From Dendrocalamus latiflorus (taxonomy: Eukaryota; Streptophyta; Magnoliopsida; Poales; Poaceae), in the NCBI GenBank assembly GCA_017311315.1, contig CM029620.1, forward strand, positions 2,404,056 to 2,468,055: 64,000 nt of DNA. The letters run 5' to 3'. A model generated the notes under the pieces. It worked only from the letters and a program-made list of their open reading frames with translations. It did no database searches and was not told the origin of the DNA. A program made the translations under genes and the position numbers. The number at the start of each line of letters is the position of its first letter. The stretch's first letter is position 1. Of the stretch, positions 11,382 to 21,832 are shown in pieces.

Positions 11382-13817
11382 CCACCAAAAGCAACACTCA
11401 AAGCCAACTCAGCACAAGTGACGGTGTAACCGCGACACCCATGCCGATCATATTGCGTACTCCACACTAGTCGTACTGCCTTCCAAGGCTAGTCAGACCA
11501 CTACACTTCAGGCGTATCGTGATTACAACGCAGGTACTATCGTACTAGGTCTCAGCCCAAAATTCATAAAGACCTCATTTGAAAAATAGCTATTGGCAAT
11601 CACAGGCCGGTACTACCCCTTCAACTGGTCATACCACGGCACATACCAAGACTGCCGCTTTGGTTGGTCATACCGCAATACCCTTGCAGTATGAAATCTA
11701 GCTCTAGACAGTAGTAACTCAAAATGCAATTTCTCAAATCAAACTCAAACAACAAAAATAAGGCACAAAACAATGTCAAATACTCATCAATCTCATGGAG
11801 CTGCCACCACAGTATTACACGGTCTAGTGCCATCGACCGCTACGTCCTCCAAGCCACCTGTGCATTTAAAGATCAAGCAACTATATCGAGCACAAGTTCC
11901 ATGCACTTAACTCATGTTAGTCAAACACATGCATCATGCAATGCAACACTAACTCTCATAGCTTCCAAGCCATAAACCAATCTCAAACCAACTCAACTCA
12001 ACTCATCTTGATCTTTGGTCGTAACCACTGGTTTGACAACTCTTCCCACACCAGTCGGACCACTCCGGTCAGTCCGCCAACAACTGGCCAGTCTGACAGG
12101 CCACCCAGTGTGACCACATTTTCAATGCTGGTCACATTAGCCAACTCAACTCGGTCTAATCGCCAACATGGCCAGTGCAACCGCACTCAACTAACACCAA
12201 AATCCACTTTCTGGAAAAAAGCAGCTACCAACTAGAAAAAAGCACGCGACTGGGAGCAATGACAATAAATTTGAATTTTCTGAAACTATTGCAAAATTCA
12301 AATTCAACTCAACCAAAGTACCAATTATTCATCACAAACATATATTAGACTTAGGATATAGTATCTCGGAATGCCACAAGAATCTTGTGGATTTATATGA
12401 TTTCATGTGAAATTCATGTGGAATTCCACTTTTCAAACCGGCTAATGATAATTGCTGCCTTGATTGCTCCCAAGGTTGAATGCATAGCACTAAGATATCC
12501 CAATCCATGCAAAAGCCCATGGACTTCAATGCTTCGACTAGACGGAGCCAGGGACTCATATGAGACAGGGACGCAATAGTGGAACTCTATATAAAAGGGA
12601 ACTCGTTGAGCCTGCCCTGGACGGATTGGTACGCAACACGTTTCTTTATGGACAAAATAGAAAGGAAAAATTTGTCACATGAAAAGGGAACCAAAAAATT
12701 CCTTCTGTTATTATTCATTAATGAGAGTGTAACAGGCAAACACTGAGTAAACAAACTATACAGTGGCATTGAGTTAATACCATCTTTTATTCTTTTGCCG
12801 TATGGCTTATCGAACTGGTAATTTTTGAGTCGTCATGAAGCTAATTTTACCATAATTATAAGATGCGATATTATGAAATATTTTCACAGCACATATGCGT
12901 ATGAGTTTTTTCTTGCGGCTAATCTTAATAATATTTGCAAAACATCTATGCATGTGTGATTGTTCTTGTGGATAAACTTAACATGCAAACCGTATATGAT
13001 ACAGTAAAGCCTTTTAAAAGTTCCATAACCAATATAAAAAATGGCATTTAGATTGGCTACACGAAAAAAATATTAGTATATTAGTATTACTAACATCTGA
13101 GAAGGAAAACTAATGATCCAATATGTGAGAGACTTGTGATGTCCAACATGGCATCACTTAATAACAGAGGCATGTATTAACAGGTGAAATTGATATTTTG
13201 GCGTCAGATTAAAGTTAAATGTTTTGGATTATTCCCTCTGGATGCAAAAGTAAGAATGACGACATACAATGCATGCATGCAAACTATTTTGAATTTCACG
13301 GAAGCTATCACAGAAAATATATATCTAGATTGAACATATGAGGAGGACATGCCCAATTTTTTGTTAAGAGATATTGTCAGAATATTAAATTTTTGTAACG
13401 CATTTCAATTATATATGGTACTAAAATCTGATGGCCAAAGCTGCACCTGGTTGATTCTGAAATGTGAAAATCATCATCCTTATTTTACTACAGGTAGTAG
13501 ATGCCCCGTATGGCTGCATCCTTCCTGAGAAGACGCACGGCAACATGTCCGCAGAGATGATTTACTTGTGCACTAGATTCCAGTTATAAATCAGTGCAAA
13601 GTAAACATTTGGATTTGCATTAGGACTTGGGCCTAATACTACCTTCCTGTCTCCTACAGTCCTAGCTAACTACCCATTCATTCCCATTCTGATCTGTAGT
13701 GTCAGACTTAAAACATCAAGAGTCATCAGTTTAAAATTCTCTATCCTCTCCCTTTAAAATGGCAATTAACGTGTGTACGGGTGTATGTTTGCATATCTAC
13801 TGCTGTGTTCATTTAGT
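11382..13817. other. Old non-coding DNA, nothing firm recognised
   Basis: The first 1.2 kb is AC-rich with repeated GGTCNNACC-like words, as in subterminal parts of some DNA transposons, but I could not find terminal inverted repeats. A TATATAAAAG box occurs at 12590-12599 without a supported gene. From about 12780 the DNA is AT-rich and looks like intron or decayed intergenic sequence upstream of the cyclase relic. Confidence 0.4.
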
Positions 13818-14057
13818 TATTCCCTTTGTTTCGAAATAGATGTTGTTTCCAACATCGACGACATCTTCAATACACGCCTTTATCTTTTACTTTTTCTGAT
13901 TACATGTTATTAGAAAGTATAAAATTATACTCATATGGAAGTATTTTTTATGATAAATCTACCTGTGTAACTTCCATTCAAATTTCTAAATATTTCAGTG
14001 TATATAGTTTGATTGCACGTATTTTAAAGCCATATCTATTTAGAAATGGAGGGAGTA
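13818..14057. mobile_element. Stowaway-like MITE (240 bp)
   Basis: The left end TATTCCCTTTGTTTCGAAAT and the inverted right end TACTCCCTCCATTTCTAAAT match at most positions. They resemble the CTCCCTCCGT termini of Stowaway elements with a TA target. There is no coding sequence. It lies in the intron upstream of the surviving cyclase exon. Confidence 0.72.
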
Positions 14058-14269
14058 CGTAACAGTGCGAATCACCCCATTTTCCCTGTGCTCATTAGAG
14101 CTTTTTTGCTCCTGTTGGTGTGTGTGAAACTGCCTGCACTAATGTGGTGCTGCCGGCCACTGTGCCGAGCTTGACGGTAACTGAATGGTTCGCAACTTAA
14201 TAATTATTTCATAAAGATTTATATGAGTTTTCATTCATCATATATGTTTTTCATTCTAAAATTGAACAG

Positions 14270-14315
14270 GATTATGTTGGTGGGGGCGCTCATGCCGTGA
14301 ACACTGCTTGGGCAA
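14270..14315 (+). pseudogene. Oxidosqualene cyclase relic, penultimate exon, left half
   Basis: An intron end (TTGAACAG) is followed by an open frame beginning DYVGGGAHAVNTAWA. Together with the right half at 43379-43404 the exon reads HAVNTAWAMLALIYAGQ. That is the well-known stretch of plant 2,3-oxidosqualene cyclases (cycloartenol and beta-amyrin synthases) close to their C terminus. These enzymes fold squalene epoxide into sterol or triterpene skeletons at the ER membrane. The exon is cut inside the Trp-Ala-Met codons by G0, which duplicated GGCAA. I found none of the upstream exons (for example the DCTAE catalytic part), so it was probably already a fragment. Call from family knowledge; no search run. 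Confidence 0.72.
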
Positions 14316-14663
14316 TGGTATGTCCCCGAGAACGCAAATGATAGTCGTGGCTGACTTGGGGCTCAGACGAGCCTCTCGGTGTCCACGCGCCGTGACGACT
14401 GCTGTTGTCGACAAGAAGACGACGAAAACAGAGAACGATAGATTGGGAAAAAGGAGTTCTATTGCTTATTGTCCATGCCCGTACAAGAGTAAGGCTTCTC
14501 CTAATCATATCTCTTATTTAAAGTACGTATTATACTACAGATAGATATCTAATACGAATACTAACTCTCCCTTGCCGAAGAGTCACCATCCTTCACGTCT
14601 GCTGCATCTGTTGCGGCATCGCCTTTGGCCTTGCGGCGGTGGTGTGGAATTCCCCACATGACA
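14316..14663 (-). mobile_element. G0 3' LTR (348 bp)
   Basis: On the plus strand it runs from TGGTATGTCCCCGAG to CCCCACATGACA. It matches 42997-43373 throughout except for point differences and the lack of a 28-base stretch present in the other copy (near 43178-43205). Confidence 0.93.
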
Positions 14664-15493
14664 TGTCTCCTAGCCTGGGAATAGCGAGAGCGTCAATTAT
14701 GAATGTTTCGCCACCGATTTGTAAGGCTAAGTCCCGGCCAATGCCCCAACGAGAGACTTATCCCCATTGGCAACTTCGATGTGTAGGCCCGGTCGGGGAT
14801 CAAGCTTGACGTTGGCGCTGTTGACCATGCCTTCACTGATGAAATTGTGGGTTGATCCAGTATCCAACATAGCAATGAATTCTGCCTCAACCAGTGTGAC
14901 CGTAATCTGCATGGTCTCATTTGTGCAGATGCTCCAAAGTCCAGTTAACGAATAAAGGGAGACTCTGGGTGACTGCGCCGAGTAATCGGTATGGTCTGCG
15001 AGCAAGGCGTCTTCCTCGTCATCCGCGACCTCAATATAGAAGAGGGGTTGACAACGATGGCCATGGGTGTATTGTTCATCACAATTAAAACAGAAGCCCT
15101 GCTTGTGCCGGCCTGCCATCTCAACTGGGTACAGGCTGCGGATAGGCCGACCTAGTACCTAGTTGTGCCATGGTGGTCGTCGCTCCTCCCGTGGGTGTCA
15201 GTCGTTGAACCGCCGGTATAGGTGTGGAAGGTCGCTGCCATCCCGACGGCCGTGGAGTCGAGCGAATGCCACCAGGTGGTGGTACCACAGGTGTCATCTG
15301 TCTGCTCCCGTTCATATGCTCAGGCCAAACTCATGGCCACCTGGAGGTTTGCAGGATTTTGGAGCTCAATATCCATACGCAGGTGATCCGGAAGGCCTGC
15401 AGTAAAGAGTTGCATCTGGTGATGCGGATGTAGGGTTTCAGTCCGACATAATAGGGTAAGGAACTAATCAATATAGTCTGGAACTGAGCTGGT
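14664..15493 (-). pseudogene. G0 gag C-terminal part and protease (continues in two other pieces)
   Basis: The frame at 15119-14727 has a retroviral-type knuckle (CFNCDEQYTHGHRC) followed by an aspartic protease with the active-site motif LDTGSTHNFI. Upstream (15121-15490) is the proline- and glutamine-rich gag linker and part of the gag helical domain. A stop separates linker and knuckle, and another follows the ALAGT stretch. The gag frame runs on into 20826-20898 and 42298-42964 once the two inserted elements are set aside. It is the nucleocapsid and protein-processing part of a gypsy element, now broken. Confidence 0.85.
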
Positions 15494-16351
15494 TGTTGGA
15501 AGTCTTACAACTTCCCCAAGATCTTTACGACTGCTGACGATCGGTTACGACCGGTTTCCGACCGCCTCTTGAATGCTTACGGCCACTTAGACAGCCGTTT
15601 GACAGCTCTTCCCTACCGATGCCCTACCCTTCTTTGACTGCGCTTGAGTCACCGTGATCGCAACCTCCTACGATCACATAGTGATGCTAGCGATCACTGT
15701 TCACCGTGGTCAAAACACTCTTTCGACTACGTTGTCTTCCTTATAACGTGGTTGGAGTCGCTTCCGACCACGTTCAAGTCTTCACGGCGTAGTCGTAGCA
15801 CCTTCCGACCACTCTCACCGTGGTCAAAGCCTTCACAACATGGTCGAACGCTTTATACCGTGGTCGATAGCCGTTATGACCACGCACAGGACTCCTTCAA
15901 CGTGGTCGAACGCCTCTTCGACCACGTTCACTTCTGTTTTGCTGTGGTCGTAGTACCTTTCAATCACCTTTGCCGATGCTTTGTTGTGGTCGTAGTTCCT
16001 CCCGACCACGTTTACCGTGGTCGTGAGTCCTTCCGACCACGTCTTGCGAGATTACACGATGAAAATCAAAGCTCAAGGTTTGCTTTTCTCTTCTCTATTA
16101 CTCGCAATTGCTTGGTACATCTTGGTTACATGTCTGCACCCCTTTTTATACCCGGTTATTCGACTTTAACTCGGGTTCGACTATGATTACAAACCAACTC
16201 CGACTCTGACTCCAGTTCTAACTTTCGACTACGACTTCTACTGACTTTTGACTTCAATTACAACTTCGTTTCCGATCTGACCGGTCTGGCTAAAACCTTT
16301 GTTTCAACTACGATCACTTCTAAACTTGTAAAAACAAGATTATTTACAACA
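15494..16351 (-). mobile_element. Copia 3' LTR (858 bp)
   Basis: Starts TGTTGGAAGTCTTAC and ends ATTATTTACAACA. It contains about a dozen scattered copies of CGACCACG/CGTGGTCG and a minus-strand TATAAAAAGG box at about 16141-16150. It is a direct repeat of 19953-20825. Confidence 0.93.
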
Positions 16352-16359
16352 TTCTCTCC

Positions 16360-17751
16360 CTAATCTTGTTTTTCGGCTTCAACCATACCGATTTTCCTCC
16401 TCATTTTTGAAAACTTTATTCGCCCTAGCGGTTTTGTCAATATGTCTGCCTTCTGTTCCTCTGTACTGATGTACTCGATCGCAATCCTTCCTTCTTTGAC
16501 ACAATCTCTGATAAAATGATATCTGGTGTCTATATGTTTGCTTCTATCATGAAGAACCGGATTTTTGCTCAGCGATATTGCAGATTTGTTGTCTACCCTA
16601 AGCACCACCTTCTGAACTTCGTCCGACAATTCACTTAACAGCCGAGCGAGCCAGACTCCCTGGCAGGATGCTGCACTTGCTGCTATGTACTCCGCTTCAC
16701 ATGACGATAATGCCACCACTCTTTGCTTATGAGATTGCCAGCTGACGGGACTTCCTCCCAGCACAAACATCACGCCTGTTGTGCTCTTTCGATCGTCAAC
16801 GTCTCCAGCCACGTCACTGTCACTATAGCCCGTCAGCTGCAAACTCTTTTCGCCTCCTTTCCTGTACTGAATCCTGAGGTTCAGAGTACCTTTTATATAC
16901 CTCAGAATATGTTTGACAACATTCAAATGCTCCTAAGTCAGCTTCTCCATAAAACGACTCACATACCCAACCGCAAACAAAATGTCTAGATGGGTGTGCA
17001 CCAAATACCGCAGGCTTCCGATAATACTTCTGTACTGCGTGGTGTCAACTGGAGATCCTGTGCCTGTTTTGCTTAACTTCAAGTGATTCTCCATTGGGAC
17101 TTGGCATGGATTGCACTCTCCCATACCACACTTCTCCAGAATTTTTTGAGCATACGCTGACTAAAAACGTGTAATGCCGTTGTCGGTTTGTTTTACCTCA
17201 ATGCGGAGGTAGTAAATCAGATGTCCTAAGTCTGTCATTTTGAATAGCTTCTTCATCTCTTCTTTAAACTTCATAATCTCCTTCAGATTTGTTCCGGTGA
17301 TGATCAAATCATCCATGTAAACCCCCACGATCAGCCTTGTCTTCTCATCTCCTCTCATATACACGGCATGTTCAGAGTTGCTCCTCCTGAACCCGAGCGA
17401 TGTCAAACTTTTGTCGAGCTTCGTATTCCAAGCTCGAGGGGCTTGTTTGAGCCCGTAGAGGGCTTTGTTTAGCTTCAACACCTTCTCGGCTTGTCTCTTG
17501 GACTGGAAACTCGGTGGTTGAGATACATATACCTCTTCCTCAATGTCTCTGTTCAAAAAAGCTATTTTTACGTCCATGTGGTGAATCTCCCATCCACCGT
17601 TTGCGGCCAAAGCAATTAGAACACGGATTGTCTCCATGCGAGCCACCGGTGCAAAGATTTCTTCATAGTCTACTCCATTTTTTTGAACATATCCTTTAGC
17701 CACAAGTCGTGCTTTGTGCTTTACGACCTCTCCCTGAGAATTTCTCTTCAC
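16360..17751 (-). pseudogene. Copia RT and RNase H
   Basis: Reverse transcriptase spans 17751-17161: it opens with KARLVAKGYVQKNGVDYEE, carries HMDVKIAFLNRDIEEEVY and LYGLKQAPRAW, and has the catalytic YMDDL motif with both aspartates. The connection region (17124-16933) has GSLRYL. RNase H (16926-16360) has YSDSDVAGDVDDRKSTTG, SSCEAEYIA and ends near ILTKPLGR. Stops or shifts separate the three parts near 17160 and 16930. These enzymes copy the element RNA into DNA. The catalytic residues persist but the frame does not, so the copy is probably dead. Confidence 0.93.
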
Positions 17752-18538
17752 TTTATAAACCCACTTCAGACCAATGGCACTACGACCCTTCGATAGGTCG
17801 GTGAGTTTTCATGTATTGTTGTCTTCAATTAATTTCAGTTCTTCCTGCATAGTAGCTCTCTAGTGTTCATCTTCCTTTGCTTCTTCATAATTCTCAGGCT
17901 CTTTGGCTGTAGTGTAAAGCAGCAACTCCTCCATCTGCACCAGCTCAGTTTGTGCATAAATTTCACTAATGCTCCTCATCTTCGGCACTCGGCCGTTTGA
18001 ATCTTCTTCATCAGAACCTTCTGTCTTGGGTGAGGTCTTGTGAGGCTTGGTACTTATTAGACTTGAGTTATGTGATGTGGTCGGAGCTTCATTTTCCCAA
18101 TCGGTGTTGTCACCACCAGCAACATCAAACATCACCCAGTTATGCACATCTTTCTCCATGCCTTGATGTTCTTCCCACTCCCAGTGCTTGTCTTCTTGAA
18201 AGACAACATATCTACTCACTTGTATCTTCTTTTCAACGGGGTCATAGCACCTGTACGCCTTGGTGCCCGGCTCAGAGCCGAGGTAGATCATCCTCCTGCT
18301 CCGGTCGTCCAGCTTCTTCAGGTAAGTTGATGGCTTCACATGAGCTAAGCAGCCAAAAATTCTTAGATTCTCGACGTTCGGTTTTCTCCCCGACCATAGT
18401 TCGTATGGAGTGGTCCCATCAAGTGATCATGTGGTGGCATGGCTTAAAAGAAAGACTGCGTGCCTCACTGCTTCCACCCAAAACCGCCCGGGTAGAAATC
18501 GACTGTTCAGAAGACTTCGTGTTGTGGCCATCACAGTT
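17752..18538 (-). pseudogene. Copia integrase C-terminal part
   Basis: The piece at 18339-17860 has the YLGSEPGTKAYRCYDPVEKK and VVFQEDKHWEWE motifs that follow the integrase core in copia polyproteins, then an acidic, serine-rich linker to RT. It is out of frame with the integrase core. A TAG near 17862 and a frame change near 17752 separate it from RT. Confidence 0.85.
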
Positions 18539-19914
18539 CTATTCCTCCTTTCTACGACTCCATTTTGTTGAGGCTAGTACAGAGCTGTGAAGTATCTTGC
18601 AATGCCCTTCTCTACACAGACCAAGTCGAACTCTTTTGAGAGGAATTCTCCCCCTATCTGACCTGACAGCCTTCACCCTGTGATCGACTTTGTTTTCAGC
18701 GAGTGCAATGAACTTCCAAAAATTGAATTTTGCCTCATCTTTGCTCTGCAGCATGTACACCCACATGGCTCTGGAATAGTCATCGACAATCAGCATGAAA
18801 TACTGATTTCCGGCCTCCGTTTGCGGTGTGATCGGTCCGCACAGATCAACATGTACTAGCTCCAATGGTTGAGAAGCTCTGTACTGTGCCTGGGATGCCA
18901 TACTGCTGTGAGTTTGTTTCACCACCACACAACCTTCGCAGACTTGGTCCGGGTGGTCGATCTTTGGTAGTCCGACCACCATCTCTTTCTCTGCCATGGT
19001 TTTGAGGCTTTGGAAATTCATGTGACTGAATCTCACATGCCATAACCAGGCTGAATCATCTGTTGTAATCTTCAAGCACTTCGGCTTGCACGCTTCAATT
19101 TGAATTTTGTACAGACATTTCACTGTCCTTTGTACCTTCATCAGCAATCGTTCACTACAGTCGAACACCTTCAGGTGGTTGTCTTTGAGCTCGATCCTAC
19201 AACCTTCTTCGGTTAGTTGTCCAAGACTTATGATATTGCTGTGTAGACTCAGTATGTAATACACATCCGACAGCCGTCTCTGGCTTCCATCCTTGCACTG
19301 CATAAGAATCGAGCCTCTCCCTTTGATCTGAACCATCGAACCATCCCCAAATTGCACTTTACTGAGCACATTCTCGTTTAAGTCATGAAACATCGAGTGT
19401 GTGCCCGTCATATGGTTGCTAGCTCCGTTGTCAAGGTACCAGTCTACAGACTGCTCTTGTGTCTGCTCTCCCTTCTCCATTAGACTTAGAAATACTCTCC
19501 CTTCATTCAGTAGTACCATTGTCGGTACCTCCACCGTGCGGAGTGACATTAGCAACGTCGGTTCTTTGTGTTCAGACGTTTCAGCAATATTGACTTCCTC
19601 CACTTTCTTTTTGCTCCTGCAATTTGCTGCATAGTGACCATACTTCTTGTAGTTATGGCACTGAATGTGGCTTCGACATTTGGCAGCATAATGGTCGAAT
19701 TTTTCACGCTCGTAGCATTGGACATTTGATTTGTCCAGCTGGTAGTCGCCACCTCCACGACTAGCTCTATCTCCACGACCAGCTCTTCCTCCTCTTTTGG
19801 ACTGGAACCCACGACCTCACTGGGCATAGCCTCGTCCTTGTCCTCGACCATGGGATGCACCGCGGCCGGAAGATGAGCCACGACCATGACCGCCCCTGGA
19901 TGTCGAGTCTGCAC
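18539..19914 (-). pseudogene. Copia gag remnant, protease and integrase core
   Basis: Upstream is an arginine- and glycine-rich gag tail and two CCHC-like knuckles (about 19720-19620) that have each lost their second cysteine (CYER..., CHNY...). Then come protease (DWYLDNGASNHMTG), the pre-integrase knuckle (LWHVRFSHMNFQSL, later CEGC) and the integrase core (HVDLCGPI, IVDDYSR, VRSDRG). The frame is lost by one base near 18650, just after VRSDRG. Only about 36 bases lie between the PBS and the gag tail, so the particle-forming part of gag is absent. Confidence 0.9.
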
Positions 19915-19936
19915 CTTGGTTCTTTGTGTCTTCCCA

Positions 19937-19950
19937 TAGCTCTGATACCA
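19937..19950 (-). promoter_or_regulatory. Copia primer binding site
   Basis: On the minus strand, TTGGTATCAGAGCT lies just inside the 5' LTR. TGGTATCAGAGC pairs with the 3' end of initiator tRNA-Met, the usual copia primer. Confidence 0.9.
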
Positions 19951-19952
19951 AC

Positions 19953-20825
19953 TGTTGGAAGTCTTACGACTTCCCCAGAATCTTTATGACCGCTGACGAT
20001 CGGTTACGACCAATTCTGAAGACTTACGATCGGTTTCGACCGCCTCCCGAATGCTTACGATCACTTAGACAACCATTCGACCACTCTTCCCTGCCGCTGT
20101 GCTACCCTTTCTTTTACTGCACTCGAGTCACCGTGATCGCAACCTCCTACGATCACGCAGTGATGCTGGCGATCACTGTTCACCGGGGTCGAAACACTCT
20201 TTCGACCACGTTCTCTTCCTTATAACGTGGACGGAGTCGCTTCCGACCACGTTCAAGTCTTCACAGCGTAGTCACAACTCCTTTCGACCACTCTCACCGT
20301 GGTCGAAGCCTTCACAACGTGGTCGAACACTTTATACTGTGATCGATAGCCTTTATGACCACGCAAAGCGCTCGTTCAACGTGGTCGAACGCCTCTTCGA
20401 CCACGTTCACTTCTGTTTTGCCGTGGTCGTAGCACCTCTCGATCACCTTCGCCGATGCTTTGCCGTGGTCGTAGGTCCTCCCGACCACGTTTGCCACGGT
20501 CGTGAGTCCTTCCGACCACGTCTTGCGAGATTACACGAGGAAAATCAAAGCTCAAGGTTTGCTTTTCTCTTCTCTATTACTCGCAATTGCTTGGTACATC
20601 TTGGTTACATATCTATACCCCTTTTTATACCCGGTTATTCGACTTTAACTTGGGTTCGACTACGATTACAAAGCCAACTCCGACTCCAGTTCTAGCTTTC
20701 GACTACGATTTCTACTGACTTTCGACTTCAATTACAACTTTGTTTCTGGTTTGATCGGTCTGGCTAAAACCTCTGTTTCGACTACGATCACTTCCAAACT
20801 TGTAAAAACAAGATTATTTACAACA
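19953..20825 (-). mobile_element. Copia 5' LTR (873 bp)
   Basis: Direct repeat of 15494-16351. Between 20200 and 20525 it packs about thirteen CGACCAC or GTGGTCG words in both orientations, upstream of the TATA box in the direction of transcription's U3 to R order. Confidence 0.93.
20621..20630 (-). promoter_or_regulatory. TATA box of the copia 5' LTR
   Basis: The minus strand reads GTATAAAAAG, conserved at the same place in the other LTR (about 16141-16150). It is the expected U3 promoter, with R and U5 running toward 19953. Its activity is not shown. Confidence 0.65.
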
Positions 20826-20898
20826 CCGGTGAACTGCAAGCGTGCGAGTGCTCTGAGTGGATTGCTTCTGATTGGAGGCCCAAATCCAGGTGACATAG
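20826..20898 (-). pseudogene. G0 gag, 73-bp middle piece
   Basis: This short island between the copia right LTR and the E2 left LTR encodes GFGPPIRSNPLRALARLQF, the conserved end of the gag domain of chromovirus-type gypsy elements. One base is missing just before it relative to the LCHL piece on the far side of E2. It proves that copia and E2 hit the same gag gene 73 bp apart. Confidence 0.85.
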
Positions 20899-21147
20899 TG
20901 TTGTGGCTACGGACCAAACAGAGAGAGAGATGGTCGTGGAGAGTGATGAAGATGAGTGTAATGGCCTGGGTTCTCCCCATGGCTTACTCGTATATATACA
21001 TACACATTGAGGAGTGCTTTTACAGTTATACCCTTACATCTGGTTATCCCCTCTAGGGGCAGTTATGTCATTATACATGGCCTATTCTGGGCCTTTATAA
21101 TCTCCTACCAGGCCTGCTGGGCTTAGGTGGGGGCCATCCCTACGACA
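20899..21147 (-). mobile_element. E2 3' LTR (249 bp)
   Basis: Plus-strand ends are TGTTGTGGCTACGG and CCATCCCTACGACA. It differs from 42044-42292 at two bases. The adjacent minus-strand tract ACCATGAGAGGCTCC (21148-21162) is conserved before the E3 3' LTR and is the likely polypurine primer site. Confidence 0.95.
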
Positions 21148-21500
21148 GGAGCCTCTCATGGTAAAGGGCTTCACAAGGCCGAAGCCATGTTGCCGAGTCT
21201 TATGGCCCCCTCCGTCCCCGCGGCCTGTGAACGTTTCCAAACTTCCGGAGCTGCGCTGTAGCCGAAGCAGACGTGCGCGCTGCTGCGACGCTCGGACTTC
21301 CGGGCGTCCACGTGGTGCAGCGTGCTTGGCGTGGTGCGGGCGTTGAGGCGTCGTGACCATTACTATGGCGGCGGACTTCCGGCGGTTGGACTTCCGCCGG
21401 TTGGTTCCCCTGCTGATGGGGGTTATATATATGGCGCTGGTGGGGCGTTGCTCCTGCGTATATTGTGATAGAAGCTGTTCCCCTAAAATGGGCCCCTGTC

Positions 21501-21553
21501 GTGCATCAACATTCCTGGGTGACGCTGAGCGGCTTGGGGAATGTTGATGCACA
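21501..21553. repeat. Perfect 15-bp inverted repeat
   Basis: GTGCATCAACATTCC and its complement GGAATGTTGATGCAC are separated by about 22 bases. A third copy of the arm core, ATGTTGATGCAC, lies at 21726-21737. It is in the non-coding part of E2 between the 65-bp array and the 3' LTR. Confidence 0.88.
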
Positions 21554-21661
21554 GAAGGAGGTCTATTTTTCCTGGGAGCTTGATCAGCGCCGGTTATTGA
21601 TAGCCAGCCGCGCTTCCTGACCCCGCACCGCGCTTCCGTAGGCGACAGCGAGGTCTGCCCT

Positions 21662-21762
21662 GTTTTTCTTAACAGGCCTACCTACAGTCGGTGTTACTGA
21701 GGGAGCCCGCCGGCACCACCTTATATGTTGATGCACTGTAGGTGGCCTGTTAAGGAAAACGA
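21662..21762. repeat. 24-bp imperfect inverted repeat
   Basis: TTTTTCTTAACAGGCC TACCTACAG and CTGTAGGTGGCCTGTTAAGG AAAA pair with few mismatches around a GC-rich loop. With the preceding hairpin it forms a structured segment close to the 3' LTR of E2. Confidence 0.82.
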
Positions 21763-21832
21763 GGTAGATTTCACAGGACAAGACTCCCGTCTGTGCTGCG
21801 CCCCGGCGAAGTGGACTCACGCGCTCCGTCCC

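Larger units (their letters stand above)
15494..20825 (-). mobile_element. Ty1/copia element (5.3 kb) nested in G0
   Basis: LTRs at 15494-16351 and 19953-20825 begin TGTTGGAAGTC and end TTTACAACA. TSD is CTGGT (15489-15493) versus CCGGT (20826-20830), one base changed. The order on the minus strand is PBS, short gag remnant, protease, integrase, RT, RNase H, which is the copia order. Roughly one base in ten differs between the LTRs. The whole N-terminal gag is missing. Confidence 0.94.

Noticed and set aside
12587..12600. TATATAAAAG box as a gene promoter
   Set aside because: No open frame or recognisable transcript unit follows it.
13491..13590. Possible upstream cyclase exon (PEKTHGNMSAEMIYL)
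   Set aside because: It follows an AG and is open, but the resemblance to the HPGRMWCHCRMVYLP part of cyclases is too weak.
15644..16186. 180-198 residue plus-strand frames in both copia LTRs (also 20099-20695)
   Set aside because: They are antisense frames across the CGACCACG-rich LTR; conserved only because the LTRs are direct repeats.
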